NCBI GenBank assembly: GCA_023229795.1
Contig: JALNYP010000010.1
Location: 12,502 to 76,501 of the forward strand
Direction of reading: 5' to 3'
Origin: Syntrophobacterales bacterium
Lineage (GTDB): Bacteria > Desulfobacterota > Desulfobaccia > Desulfobaccales > 0-14-0-80-60-11
Length of the DNA: 64,000 nucleotides
Part shown: in pieces, positions 16,434-24,851 of the stretch
Position numbering within the stretch: the first letter of the stretch is position 1
How the letters are laid out: every line of letters begins with the position of its first letter
The notes under the pieces: generated by a model
The model's input: only the letters and a program-made list of their open reading frames with translations
Told to the model about the DNA's origin: nothing
Databases searched by the model: none
Translations under genes and position numbers: made by a program

Positions 16434-18452
16434 ATGGCTGAGTTAGATGTGACAAAATGTTCAATAGATCCTGCGACCCAGAAAATGCTCAAAAAGGCCC
16501 AGGCGGAAGGTATCGAAACCATCTTTGACCGGGCCCAGACCATGAAGCCCTGTCCCATCGGGGCGGAAGGGGCCTGCTGCCGCATCTGTGCACAGGGTCC
16601 CTGCCGCGTGCCCCCGCCCAAGAAGGCGAAAGAGGGCGAAGAGCAGAAGAAGCAGGCTGTGGGCCTGTGCGGCGCCACCGCCGAAACCATTGTCGCCCGG
16701 AACTTCGCCCGCATGGTCTGCGGCGGGGCCGCGGCCCACAATGACCATTCCCGCGGGACCGCCTTGCTGTTCAAGGAAGTGGCCCACGGCAAGGCCCAGG
16801 GTTACCAGATAAAAGATGTTACCAAGCTCAAAAGGGTCGCCCGGGATTGGAACGTGGCTATCTCCGAGGGCGAAGGCGAAGACGCCAAGCCCCGCTCCAA
16901 AGAAGCCATTGCCCAGGATCTGGCGGACAAAGTGTTGTTGGAGTTCGGTCAGCAGTCCGGCGAAATCACCTATGTGAACCGGGCTCCCAAGAAGCGCCAG
17001 GAGATCTGGCGCAAGCTGGGCGTGGTGCCCCGGGGCTACGACATCGAGATCGTGGAACTGATGCACCGGACCCACATGGGCGTGGACCAGGAATACCACA
17101 ACATCATCAATCAGTGCACCCGTACCGCCCTTTCCGACGGCTGGGGCGGCTCCATGATCTCCACCGACCTCCAGGACATCCTGTTCGGGATGCCGGTGCC
17201 GGTGGCCGGCGAGATCAACCTGGGCGTCCTGAAAGAAGACATGGTCAACATCGTCATCCACGGCCATGAGCCGCTGTTGCCCGAGATGATCTACGTCGCC
17301 TCCATGGAACCGGAGGCTATCACTTACGCCCAGAACAAGGGCGCCAAGGGCATCCAACTGGCCGGCATGTGCTGCTCCGCCAACGAAATCCTGATGCGCC
17401 ACGGTATCCCCGTGGCCGGTAACTACCTGCAGCAGGAACTGGCCATCATCACCGGGGCGGTGGACGCCATGGTGGTGGACGTGCAGTGTGAGATGCAGTC
17501 CCTGGCCAACGTGGCCAAGTGCTACCATACCAAGCTGATCACCACCGATAACCGGGCCCGGATCGAAGGCGAAACCATGCACATCGCCTTTGACGAGCAT
17601 CATGCCCTGGACGTGGCCCGGAAGGTGGTGCGGGAAGCTATCGACAACTTCCCCAACCGTAAAGCGCAGGTCCTGATCCCCTCCGAGAGCCATCCCACCG
17701 TGGTGGGCTTCAGCTACGAGACCATTCAGTACCTGTTGGGCGGTTCCATCCGCGGCTCGTATTACACCCTGAACGACAACATCATCAACGGCCGGGTGCG
17801 GGGCGTGGCCGGCGTGGTGGGCTGCAACAACGCCCGCACCATGCACGACAATTCCCATCTCACCATGATCAAGGAGTTGTTGAAGAACGACGTTATCGTC
17901 CTGACCACTGGCTGCTCCGCCATGACCGCAGGCAAATTCGGTCTGTTATCTCCGGAATCGGCCAAAGAGCACTGCGGCCCCGGCTTGGCCGAGGTCTGCG
18001 AGACCGTGGGTATCCCGCCGGTGCTGCACATGGGCTCCTGCGTGGATAACTCCCGGATCCTGATGGCGGCCACCGCCTGCATCAAGGCCGGCGGCCTGGG
18101 CACCGACATCAGCGATATGCCCGCCGCGGGCGCCGCGCCCGAATGGATGAGTGAAAAAGCCATCTCCATCGGCCACTACTTCGTGGCTTCGGGCGTTTAC
18201 ACCATGTTTGGGGTCACCTTCCCCAGCACCGGTTCCGAGCTCCTCACCGACTACCTGTTCAAGGGGATCGAAGAAGAGCTGGGCGGCAAGTGGGACTTCG
18301 AGCCCGATCCCGAACTGGCGGCCAAGAAGATGATCGCTCACATCGACTTAAAGCGGAAAGCTCTGGGCATCGACAAGGCCCGGGAGCGGGTGCTCATGGA
18401 TATGGAAATGCGCCGGACTATGGACGCCGCCGCGGCAGGCGAAGAGCACTAG
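16434..18452 (+). CDS. acsA: Carbon monoxide dehydrogenase catalytic subunit (bacterial AcsA/CooS)
   Basis: This 672-residue Ni-Fe-S enzyme interconverts CO and CO2 and, with AcsB, makes the CODH/ACS complex. N-terminal Cys residues for clusters D and B are in CPIGAEGACCRICAQGPCR. Further on come HSRGTALLF, GMCCSANEILMRHG and the C-cluster region with GCNN and HMGSCVDNSRI. The ATG at 16434 follows GGAGGAAAG by four bases. An upstream ATG at 16413 would place that Shine-Dalgarno inside the coding region, so I reject it. Bacterial-type length, without the archaeal CdhA extra ferredoxin domain. Confidence 0.96.
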   Translation: MAELDVTKCSIDPATQKMLKKAQAEGIETIFDRAQTMKPCPIGAEGACCRICAQGPCRVPPPKKAKEGEEQKKQAVGLCGATAETIVARNFARMVCGGAAAHNDHSRGTALLFKEVAHGKAQGYQIKDVTKLKRVARDWNVAISEGEGEDAKPRSKEAIAQDLADKVLLEFGQQSGEITYVNRAPKKRQEIWRKLGVVPRGYDIEIVELMHRTHMGVDQEYHNIINQCTRTALSDGWGGSMISTDLQDILFGMPVPVAGEINLGVLKEDMVNIVIHGHEPLLPEMIYVASMEPEAITYAQNKGAKGIQLAGMCCSANEILMRHGIPVAGNYLQQELAIITGAVDAMVVDVQCEMQSLANVAKCYHTKLITTDNRARIEGETMHIAFDEHHALDVARKVVREAIDNFPNRKAQVLIPSESHPTVVGFSYETIQYLLGGSIRGSYYTLNDNIINGRVRGVAGVVGCNNARTMHDNSHLTMIKELLKNDVIVLTTGCSAMTAGKFGLLSPESAKEHCGPGLAEVCETVGIPPVLHMGSCVDNSRILMAATACIKAGGLGTDISDMPAAGAAPEWMSEKAISIGHYFVASGVYTMFGVTFPSTGSELLTDYLFKGIEEELGGKWDFEPDPELAAKKMIAHIDLKRKALGIDKARERVLMDMEMRRTMDAAAAGEEH

Positions 18453-18457
18453 GAACC

Positions 18458-18496
18458 AGGGGGACTGCCCTTCTCAGCCAGGTGGCAGCCCCTTTT
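18458..18496 (+). promoter_or_regulatory. Intercistronic hairpin between acsA and acsB
   Basis: AGGGG...CTGCC pairs with GGCAG-CCCCT across a 14-base loop, followed by TTTT. It is a terminator-like hairpin just before the acsB ribosome site. Because the operon continues, it may act as a partial terminator or an mRNA-stability or processing element. Confidence 0.5.
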
Positions 18497-18535
18497 AGAT
18501 AATTTCCTTTACGAAAAAGGAAGGAGGAAGTCACA

Positions 18536-20767
18536 GTGTCGAAAATTATCATATCCGCCGCCATTCGCGGGGCTCACAAGATCGTCGACAAATGCGCGGC
18601 CAAGTTGGACGAAGCCATCAAGAAACATGGGGAAAATCAGGAGATCGGTTTCCCCAATACCGCATATTACCTGCCCATCATTTATGCATTGATGGGTACC
18701 CCCGTGGCCAAATTGAAGGATGCGGTCCCGGTCATGGCGCGCTGCAAAGAATTGCTGCCGCCGGTCCCGGCCGAACACAATTACCTGCCCTACCTGGGAC
18801 CCGGCCTGGACGCCGGTCTGGCCACCCTCTTCGCGGAAGAAATTTTTGAGGCCATCCGCTACTTGGATGATCCCGATTTCTACGAACCCGGCGAAGAAGT
18901 GTACAGCAAAGGCGCCACCAAGTTCTGGGTCGGGGCCGCCAATGATATCATCCTGCGGAAACGCGGCGTCGAGTTCGTAGACGGTTCCGCCCCGGGGTTC
19001 GCCGCCATCGTCGGCTCCGCCCCGTCGGTTCAGGAAGCCGTGGACCTGGTAACTGAGTATCAGAAAAAGAACCTCTACATCTTCTGTGCCGCCCGGGACA
19101 TCGAAGGCAAGACCTCGGTGATCGAGCAGCTCCTGGAAGGCGGCGTGCAGATCGGTTGGCCGACCCGTATCGTCCCCTTCAGCCCGGATATCTCCGGCGC
19201 GGTCTTCGCCCTGGGATTTGCAGTGCGGGCCGCCATGGCCTTCGGCGGTGTCAAACCCGGCGCAGCCCTGAAGAACCTCCTCTATAACAAAGACCGGATC
19301 TTCGCGTTCGTGAACGCAGTGTCCACCATCCCCGACGAATGGTACGCCAACGCGGCAGGGTGTATCAACTGGGGCTTCCCCACCATCACCAACCAGGACA
19401 TCCCCCAGGTGCTGCCCACCGGTATCTGCACCTATGAGCACGTGGTTTCCAACGTGCCCATGGCGGAGTTGGGCCAGAAGTCCATCGAAGTCCGGGGCCT
19501 CAAAGTCGCGATCACCGAGATCGACATCCCGGTGAACTTCGGGGCCGCGTTCGAAGGTGAGCGGGTCCGGAAAGATGACCTTTATGCGGAATGCGGCGGC
19601 GGCAAGACTCAGGCCGTCGAACTGGTCACCAGCAAACGCATGGATGAAGTGGAAGACGGCAAAGTCGAGGTCTTCGGTCTTGACCTCCCCGACCTGCCCC
19701 AGGACAAAATCCCCATGCGCCTGCCCCTGGCCATAGTCGTGGAAGTGGCCGGCCGTAACTTCCAGCCGGACTTCGAGCCCATCCTGGAGCGGCAGATTCA
19801 CCATCTGGTGAACTACGCCCAGGGCGTCATGCACATCGGGCAGCGGGACATCGCCTGGTACCGTATCGGCAAGGCCGCAGTGGAAAAGGGCTTCAGCCTG
19901 AGGCACGTCGGCGTCATCCTGCATGCCAAGTACCATCAGGACTTCGGCGCCATCTTCGACAAATGCCAGGTGAAGATCTACACCGAACCTGAGAAAGTCA
20001 AAGAAATCCTGGCCATCGCCAGGAAGACCTACCACGAGCGTGACGCCCGCGTCGAGAACATGCGGGACGAGACCACCGATATCTACTACTCTTGCACGCT
20101 GTGTCAGTCCTTCGCCCCCAACCACGTCTGCGTGGTTAGCCCGGAGCGGACCGGCCTGTGCGGCGCTTACAACTGGATGGACTGCAAGGCCTCTAACGAA
20201 ATCAATCCCACCGGCCCCAACCAGCCCGTACCCAAAGGTGAAGTCCTCGATGAGCGGTACGGCATGTTTCAAGGTGTCAACGATTTCGTCTTCAAGGCCT
20301 CCCGGCAGAAAGTGGAGAAATACAACTTCTACAGCCTGGTCTATGATCCCATGACCACCTGCGGCTGCTGCGAGGCTATCTCCGCAGTTCTGCCCATGTG
20401 CAACGGCATCATGACGGTCAACCGGGACTACACCGGTGAAACCCCCTGTGGTATGAAGTTCACCACCCTGGCCGGCGTCATCGGCGGCGGCCAAGTTACT
20501 CCGGGCTTCGTGGGCCACAGCAAGTACAACGTCACCCAGCGGAAGTTCATCAGGGGCGACGGCGGCCTGAAGCGCGTCGTGTGGATGCCCAAGATCCTGA
20601 AAGATGAACTCCGGGACCAGCTCCTGAAAAGGGGCGAGGAAGAGGGGATCCCCGATCTGATCGATCGCATTGCCGATGAGACCGTGGGCGTCACCGAAGA
20701 CGATATCCTGAACTTCCTGACGGAAAAGAAGCACCCGGCCTTGGAGATGGAACCCATTATCGGATAA
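18536..20767 (+). CDS. acsB: Acetyl-CoA synthase (AcsB, bacterial full-length)
   Basis: AcsB assembles acetyl-CoA from CO, the corrinoid methyl group and CoA at the Ni-Ni-[4Fe-4S] A-cluster. The 743-residue protein keeps the bacterial N-terminal CODH-interaction domain, which archaeal CdhC lacks. All six A-cluster cysteines are visible at Cys520, 523, 532 and 542 and in the C-G-C of 609-611, with the same spacing as the Moorella enzyme (506/509/518/528/595/597). It starts with GTG after AAGGAGGA. It lies 83 bases after acsA, with a hairpin between. Confidence 0.97.
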   Translation: MSKIIISAAIRGAHKIVDKCAAKLDEAIKKHGENQEIGFPNTAYYLPIIYALMGTPVAKLKDAVPVMARCKELLPPVPAEHNYLPYLGPGLDAGLATLFAEEIFEAIRYLDDPDFYEPGEEVYSKGATKFWVGAANDIILRKRGVEFVDGSAPGFAAIVGSAPSVQEAVDLVTEYQKKNLYIFCAARDIEGKTSVIEQLLEGGVQIGWPTRIVPFSPDISGAVFALGFAVRAAMAFGGVKPGAALKNLLYNKDRIFAFVNAVSTIPDEWYANAAGCINWGFPTITNQDIPQVLPTGICTYEHVVSNVPMAELGQKSIEVRGLKVAITEIDIPVNFGAAFEGERVRKDDLYAECGGGKTQAVELVTSKRMDEVEDGKVEVFGLDLPDLPQDKIPMRLPLAIVVEVAGRNFQPDFEPILERQIHHLVNYAQGVMHIGQRDIAWYRIGKAAVEKGFSLRHVGVILHAKYHQDFGAIFDKCQVKIYTEPEKVKEILAIARKTYHERDARVENMRDETTDIYYSCTLCQSFAPNHVCVVSPERTGLCGAYNWMDCKASNEINPTGPNQPVPKGEVLDERYGMFQGVNDFVFKASRQKVEKYNFYSLVYDPMTTCGCCEAISAVLPMCNGIMTVNRDYTGETPCGMKFTTLAGVIGGGQVTPGFVGHSKYNVTQRKFIRGDGGLKRVVWMPKILKDELRDQLLKRGEEEGIPDLIDRIADETVGVTEDDILNFLTEKKHPALEMEPIIG

Positions 20768-20774
20768 CCCACAA

Positions 20775-20803
20775 GGGGCCTGGGGGTTTCCCCCTCCAGG
20801 CCC
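20775..20803 (+). promoter_or_regulatory. Intercistronic hairpin between acsB and acsC
   Basis: GGGCCTGG...CCAGGCCC forms an 8-bp stem with further internal G/C pairing and is followed by TTTCTC. It is GC-rich but has only a short T-run, so it is more likely a partial terminator or 3'-end stabiliser than a full stop. Confidence 0.5.
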
Positions 20804-20888
20804 TTTCTCGATTTCAGGTCCCGGCGACCGGGGATATCCGCCTAGGAAATCCTCCGCCGGCCGCCAGCCATGGATAAGGAGAGAGACA

Positions 20889-22229
20889 ATGGCATTAACT
20901 GGAATTGAAATCTTCAAAATGCTCGCCAAAACCAACTGTAAGGAATGCGGCTTTCCGACCTGTCTGGCCTTCGCCATGGGCCTGGCCAGCGGCAAGGCCG
21001 AGTTGGATAAGTGCCCTTACGTTTCCGATGAGGTCAAAGAAAAGCTTGCGGCAGCCTCAGCCCCGCCTATCCGCCCGGTGAAGTTCGGCATGAAGGAAGG
21101 GATGAAGGCCGTCGGCGGCGAGACGGTGATGTTCCGCCATGAGAAGACCTTCTTCAACCCCACCATCATCGCGGGGTTGGTGACCACTGCCATGGCCGAT
21201 GCCGATGTGGATAAAAAGCTCGACCAGTTCATGAAATTGCAGTACGACCGGGTAGGCCTGTTGCTCCGTCCGGAAATGATCGTGGTCAAAGATGCGGCCG
21301 GCGATGCCGGCAAGTTTACGGCCCTGGTCAAGAAGGTCATGGACAAGACCGATGCGGCGATCCTGCTCTGCACCGATAAAGCCGACGTGGCCAAAGCCGG
21401 CGCCGAAGCAGCCAAAGAACGCAAGCCGGTTATCGGCGTCGCCACCGCGGCCAACGCCGATGCGATGGGCGCTCTGGCCAAAGAAATGGGACTGCCCCTG
21501 ATGGTCAAGGGCGACGGCTATGACTCCCTGGCCGAATTGACCACCAAGCTGACGGGTATGGGTCTCAAGGACCTGATCATTGACACCGGCACTCGCGACC
21601 TGAAAAAAGCCTTCGAAGAGCAGGTGGCCATCCGCCGGGCCGCGTTGGTGCCCAAGTTCCGGCCTTTCGGCTTCCCGACCATCACCTGCCCGGCCGAGAT
21701 GACCGATGATCCCATGATGGAAAAGCTCTACGCCGCGGTCTTCATCGCCAAATACGGCGGCATCGTGGTGGTCAACGACCTGTCCGCGGACGGGATCTTC
21801 CCGCTGCTGCTCGAGCGCCTCAACATCTACACCGACCCGCAGAAGCCCATGATCATCAGCCCGGGCATCTACGAGATCGGCACTCCGGACGAAAACTCGC
21901 CCGTGGCCATCACCACCAACTTTGCCCTCACCTACTTCATCGTGTCCGGCGAAATCGAGGGCAGCAAAGTATCTACCTGGTTGCTGATTCAGGACACCGA
22001 AGGCCTGTCGGTCATGACCGCCTGGGCTGCCGGCAAGTTCTCCGGCGATTCGGTGGCGCATTTCGTAAAAAAATGCGGGATTGCCGATAAGGTCAAGACC
22101 CGCACCCTCATCATTCCCGGATATGCCGCGGGTATCAGCGGTGACCTGGAAGAGGAACTGCCGGATTGGAAGGTTACCATCGGTCCTCGGGAAGCCTCCC
22201 ATATCCCGGCCTTGCTGAAAACTCTGTAG
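20889..22229 (+). CDS. acsC: Corrinoid iron-sulfur protein large subunit (AcsC/CdhE)
   Basis: This 446-residue protein has an N-terminal [4Fe-4S] motif CKECGFPTCLAFAMGLASG...CP (residues about 17-45), used to reductively activate the cobalamin. A TIM barrel follows, and then a C-terminal cobalamin-binding domain (about 320-446; GKFSGDSVAHF, TLIIPGYAAGISGDLEEEL). It pairs with AcsD. ATG follows AAGGAGAG. Operon context and length agree with bacterial AcsC (about 446 residues). Confidence 0.96.
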   Translation: MALTGIEIFKMLAKTNCKECGFPTCLAFAMGLASGKAELDKCPYVSDEVKEKLAAASAPPIRPVKFGMKEGMKAVGGETVMFRHEKTFFNPTIIAGLVTTAMADADVDKKLDQFMKLQYDRVGLLLRPEMIVVKDAAGDAGKFTALVKKVMDKTDAAILLCTDKADVAKAGAEAAKERKPVIGVATAANADAMGALAKEMGLPLMVKGDGYDSLAELTTKLTGMGLKDLIIDTGTRDLKKAFEEQVAIRRAALVPKFRPFGFPTITCPAEMTDDPMMEKLYAAVFIAKYGGIVVVNDLSADGIFPLLLERLNIYTDPQKPMIISPGIYEIGTPDENSPVAITTNFALTYFIVSGEIEGSKVSTWLLIQDTEGLSVMTAWAAGKFSGDSVAHFVKKCGIADKVKTRTLIIPGYAAGISGDLEEELPDWKVTIGPREASHIPALLKTL

Positions 22230-22255
22230 TTGGCGTGGGAGTTCCTCATATATGC

Positions 22256-22284
22256 GGGAAGAAAGCCCTGAGGGCTTTCTTCCC
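22256..22284 (+). promoter_or_regulatory. Strong hairpin between acsC and acsE
   Basis: A 13-bp perfect stem (GGGAAGAAAGCCC / GGGCTTTCTTCCC) closes on a 3-base loop and is followed by CCTTGA, with no T-run. It therefore does not look like a classic terminator. It could stabilise the upstream message or mark a processing site before acsE. Confidence 0.55.
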
Positions 22285-22317
22285 CCTTGACAGCACAGTT
22301 AAGAAGGGGGTCACCTG

Positions 22318-23208
22318 ATGAGCAAATTTTACCGAATCGGCGAAAACCTGAACGTGGTGACCAAAGTCTATGGTCAGGCCATGAAGGACCGCAACCCCAA
22401 GCCCCTGCAGGAATTGGCCGTCAAAGAGGCCGAGGCCGGGGTGGATTTTATTGACGTCAATATCGGCCCGGCCCGCAAGGGCGGCGAAGAACTGATGACC
22501 TGGATCGTTAAGGCCATCCAGGAAGTCGTGCCCAATGTGCCCCTGGCCCTGGACACCTCCAACATCGCTGCCATGGAAGCCGGCCTCAAGGTCCATAAAG
22601 GCAGGGCCTTGATCAATTCCATCATGGCCCGGCCTGAGCGCATGGACGGCATGATGCCATTGGTGAAGAAATACGACGCCGACATGATCGGGTTGATGTG
22701 GGGCCCCGAGGGTATGCCGCGGGACGAACACGAGCGTGGCATGTTAACCGCTGAAATCCTGGCCAAGGCGGCGGAATACGACATCGAGAACGAACGCATC
22801 TGGTTCGATCCCATCATCGCGCCGTTGAACATCCAGCAGAACCAGCTCATTGCCACGATGGAGTACATGAAGATGCTCCAGGATATGGCCCCGGGCTGCA
22901 AATCCACCTGCGGCCTGTCCAACTGCAGTAACGGCGTGCCTGATGAACTGCGGCCTATCATCAACCGCGCCTACGTCATCATGCTCCAGCGCTGCGGCAT
23001 GGTGTCCGCCATCGTGGACTCCTTCGACCAGGATCTGGCCGACGTGGTCAGCGGCAAGAAACCGGAAGCCGTGAAGATCGTCAGCGACATCATGGACGGC
23101 AAGTCCGTAGACATCCCCTCGATGTCCAAGGAACTGCAGAACTACGCCAAGACCGCCCGGGTCATCATGGGCCAGGTCTTGTTCTCCGACTCCTGGCTGG
23201 AAGTGTAA
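22318..23208 (+). CDS. acsE: Methyltetrahydrofolate:corrinoid/iron-sulfur protein methyltransferase
   Basis: AcsE moves the methyl group of 5-methyl-THF to the cobalt of AcsC/AcsD. The 296-residue protein is a pterin-binding TIM barrel. Visible features are IGENLNVVTKVYGQAM, the DVNIGPAR motif that contacts the pterin, PLALDTSN, ALINSI and WFDPIIAPLN, plus CGLSNCSNG late in the barrel. It starts ATG after AAGGGGG. It is the last gene of the acs operon before a strong terminator. It is somewhat longer than the Moorella enzyme (about 262). Confidence 0.93.
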   Translation: MSKFYRIGENLNVVTKVYGQAMKDRNPKPLQELAVKEAEAGVDFIDVNIGPARKGGEELMTWIVKAIQEVVPNVPLALDTSNIAAMEAGLKVHKGRALINSIMARPERMDGMMPLVKKYDADMIGLMWGPEGMPRDEHERGMLTAEILAKAAEYDIENERIWFDPIIAPLNIQQNQLIATMEYMKMLQDMAPGCKSTCGLSNCSNGVPDELRPIINRAYVIMLQRCGMVSAIVDSFDQDLADVVSGKKPEAVKIVSDIMDGKSVDIPSMSKELQNYAKTARVIMGQVLFSDSWLEV

Positions 23209-23239
23209 GACAGAAGCAATTTTTATCGCAGCGAACCTG

Positions 23240-23269
23240 AAAGGGCGGGTTTTATTCCCGCCCTTTTTT
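23240..23269 (+). terminator. Rho-independent terminator of the acs operon
   Basis: AAGGGCGGG (23241-23249) pairs with CCCGCCCTT (23257-23265) across a 7-base T-rich loop and runs into six T. It lies 32 bases after the acsE stop. Confidence 0.92.
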
Positions 23270-23329
23270 ATGTTTTGGAGAGCACCAGCCTCCAGGCGGT
23301 GGAAAACCATCGGTTTTTCCCCACGAAGC

Positions 23330-23357
23330 TTGACCTGATACTAAAAAATGGTATCAT
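23330..23357 (+). promoter_or_regulatory. Promoter with internal inverted repeat, toxin-antitoxin locus
   Basis: TTGACC (23330-23335) and TATCAT (23352-23357) are 16 bases apart. An inverted repeat TGATAC/GTATCA (23336-23341 and 23351-23356) lies between and over the hexamers, as expected for antitoxin autoregulation. The predicted start falls at or next to the toxin ATG (23364), so the message would be leaderless. Confidence 0.6.
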
Positions 23358-23363
23358 GTCTCT

Positions 23364-23638
23364 ATGAGATGGACCGTGATGCTCAGCCAAGCGGCCAAAC
23401 AGTTGGGGCGCTTGCCCCTGGTCGTCAGGAATAGCCTTCTAGCCCTGATGCGGGAAATTGAAATAGCTGGGCCGATACGGGAAACTGGCCTAATTACGGT
23501 TCCTTGGGGAAGGGCCGCCATCACTGCCATCTCAAGAAGGGGCGACCGACTTATGTGGCTATTTGGGAAGTGGTGAATAAGGCTTTAAAAGTGGTGGAGG
23601 TGACTTATGCAGGAACCCATGAAAGAGTCCCATATTGA
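23364..23638 (+). pseudogene. RelE/HigB-family toxin, frameshifted
   Basis: The reading frame begins MRWTVMLSQAAKQLGRLPL..LLALMREIEIAGPIR, typical of the RelE/HigB fold. It loses homology after codon 39 and stops at 23576 as read. The +1/+2 frame from about 23483 gives NWPNYGSLGKGRHHCHLKKG, then RPTYVAIWEVVNKALKVVEV, the expected C-terminal half, ending at 23638. A single missing G near 23479-23482 (CGGGAAAC for CGGGGAAAC) explains it. It is either a real inactivating mutation or a homopolymer sequencing error. The 3' end overlaps the antitoxin start. Confidence 0.8.
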
Positions 23639-23966
23639 CGCCGAGGCAGTGGAACTGAAGTTTGTAGGGCCGTCGGTGAGAAAAGAAGAGGCAATTAGGG
23701 CATTGCAACTGCTGGGGTTCGTGAATCTGGGAGAGGCGATCCCCTGGCGGCAGGCCTTTCCCGAGTATGACGAAAAAACTTTGCCGGGAGCGGCCCTGGC
23801 GGGAGCTAGGAGTAAAGAAGGATTTTCCCAGCGAGTGCTTGCCGGGCTGATAGGCATTCCCCAACGCCACATTTCCGAAATGGAACGGGGCAAGCGTCCC
23901 ATCGGCAAGGAGATGGCGAAAAAATTGGGGAAAGCTTTGCATATTGATTACCGGGTGTTTCTCTAG
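23607..23966 (+). CDS. XRE-family antitoxin (HigA/RelB-type) of the toxin-antitoxin locus
   Basis: This 119-residue protein has a variable N-terminal part (toxin-binding, about 1-65) and a C-terminal helix-turn-helix of the XRE class (about 66-119: SKEGFSQRVLAGLIGIPQRH..SEMERGKRPIGKEMAKKLG). It starts inside the end of the toxin frame with a GGAGGTG ribosome site. Gene order toxin-antitoxin is HigBA-like. It remains intact although the toxin is frameshifted, as expected if loss of the toxin is tolerated. Confidence 0.85.
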   Translation: MQEPMKESHIDAEAVELKFVGPSVRKEEAIRALQLLGFVNLGEAIPWRQAFPEYDEKTLPGAALAGARSKEGFSQRVLAGLIGIPQRHISEMERGKRPIGKEMAKKLGKALHIDYRVFL

Positions 23967-24048
23967 TTATGGGACAGCCCGTGGCCGCCGTAATTCGACC
24001 CGCACCGCCTATGATGATAAATATCAGGTCGCGGTACGACCCCCAAAC

Positions 24049-24069
24049 GGCGGGCAGTGCCCGCCCTAC
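24049..24069. repeat. GC-rich palindrome (GGCGGGCA/TGCCCGCC)
   Basis: A short REP-like palindrome followed by CTACAA is located between the antitoxin and the methyltransferase-like gene. The core is similar to, but shorter than, the GTAGGGGCG family elsewhere in the window. Confidence 0.5.
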
Positions 24070-24112
24070 AATTCCAAGCTGATTAACAATCAAACCCCGA
24101 GATTGGGATATT

Positions 24113-24766
24113 ATGAACCTACGAAACGCGGTCCCATTAATTTTATCAGTTCTGCTTCTGGCGCTTATCTGTCTTTTATCGCTCTATAGGATAACTCATC
24201 GAAATATCTGGATTTGCTCCATCGTTAATTTCGACGTTATTTTTGCTTCGGTCTATGTGGCCTGGATCTTAATCGAATCCAAAATTTCCAAAGAGGAAAT
24301 GAACAAAGGGAATAAGACCTCAGATTATGGCACTTGTGAACTATATGCCTTCGGTCAGGGCGCAGTTTTCGTTTCGGCTTTATGGTTTCCTTCGGCCTGG
24401 AAATCTCCGAATTTATTCCATCTGTTCGGATTCATTCTCTTTTTGGCCGGCATCGCTTATAGATTATGGGCTATCAGAAGCCTGGGGAAATATTATTCCC
24501 ATATTGTCAGGCAAATGAGCGGGCATCAAATTATTGACACGGGACCCTACCGCCGTATCAGGCATCCGGCCTACGCCGGCATGATCTTAGCCAACCTGGG
24601 TATAATCATTTTCTTCTTTAATTGGATCACTCTCGTTTTCTTCTCCTTGATTCTGGTCCCGGCAATAATTCTCCGCATTATCATTGAAGAAAAGACCCTT
24701 TTTAAAATTGACGAATATATTGACTACGCCAAAAATCGGCCCCGCCTTATCCCGGGCCTTTGGTAA
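24113..24766 (+). CDS. Isoprenylcysteine carboxyl methyltransferase-family membrane protein
   Basis: This 217-residue protein has five or so transmembrane helices (about 7-25, 31-52, 76-92, 101-118, 160-190) and the SAM-binding C-terminal signature of the ICMT/PEMT group: GQIIDTGPYRRIRHPAYAG-like, here with HQIIDTGPYRRIRHPAYAG at about 140-158. Bacterial members methylate unknown small or lipid substrates. Base composition is clearly more AT-rich than neighbouring genes. With the adjacent toxin-antitoxin locus this suggests a horizontally acquired patch. Confidence 0.8.
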   Translation: MNLRNAVPLILSVLLLALICLLSLYRITHRNIWICSIVNFDVIFASVYVAWILIESKISKEEMNKGNKTSDYGTCELYAFGQGAVFVSALWFPSAWKSPNLFHLFGFILFLAGIAYRLWAIRSLGKYYSHIVRQMSGHQIIDTGPYRRIRHPAYAGMILANLGIIIFFFNWITLVFFSLILVPAIILRIIIEEKTLFKIDEYIDYAKNRPRLIPGLW

Positions 24767-24804
24767 GTAATCCTCTATATGCTTTCAAAGAGGTATGGTT
24801 GAGA

Positions 24805-24835
24805 TTGTCATTCTTCGCTGCGCTCAGAATGACAA
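24805..24835. repeat. Short inverted repeat (TTGTCATTCT / AGAATGACAA)
   Basis: Perfect 10-bp arms around an 11-base loop (TCGCTGCGCTC) at the end of the AT-rich patch and before the polymerase gene end. This is a common dispersed intergenic repeat type, and could also terminate either convergent transcript weakly. Confidence 0.55.
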
Positions 24836-24851
24836 GGCTCTTTTGGCTGCT

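Noticed and set aside
18509..20995. 828-residue minus-strand ORF opposite acsB
   Set aside because: Antisense shadow of acsB, whose catalytic cysteines and length fit the family exactly; the antisense translation is His/Asp/Gly-rich and matches nothing.
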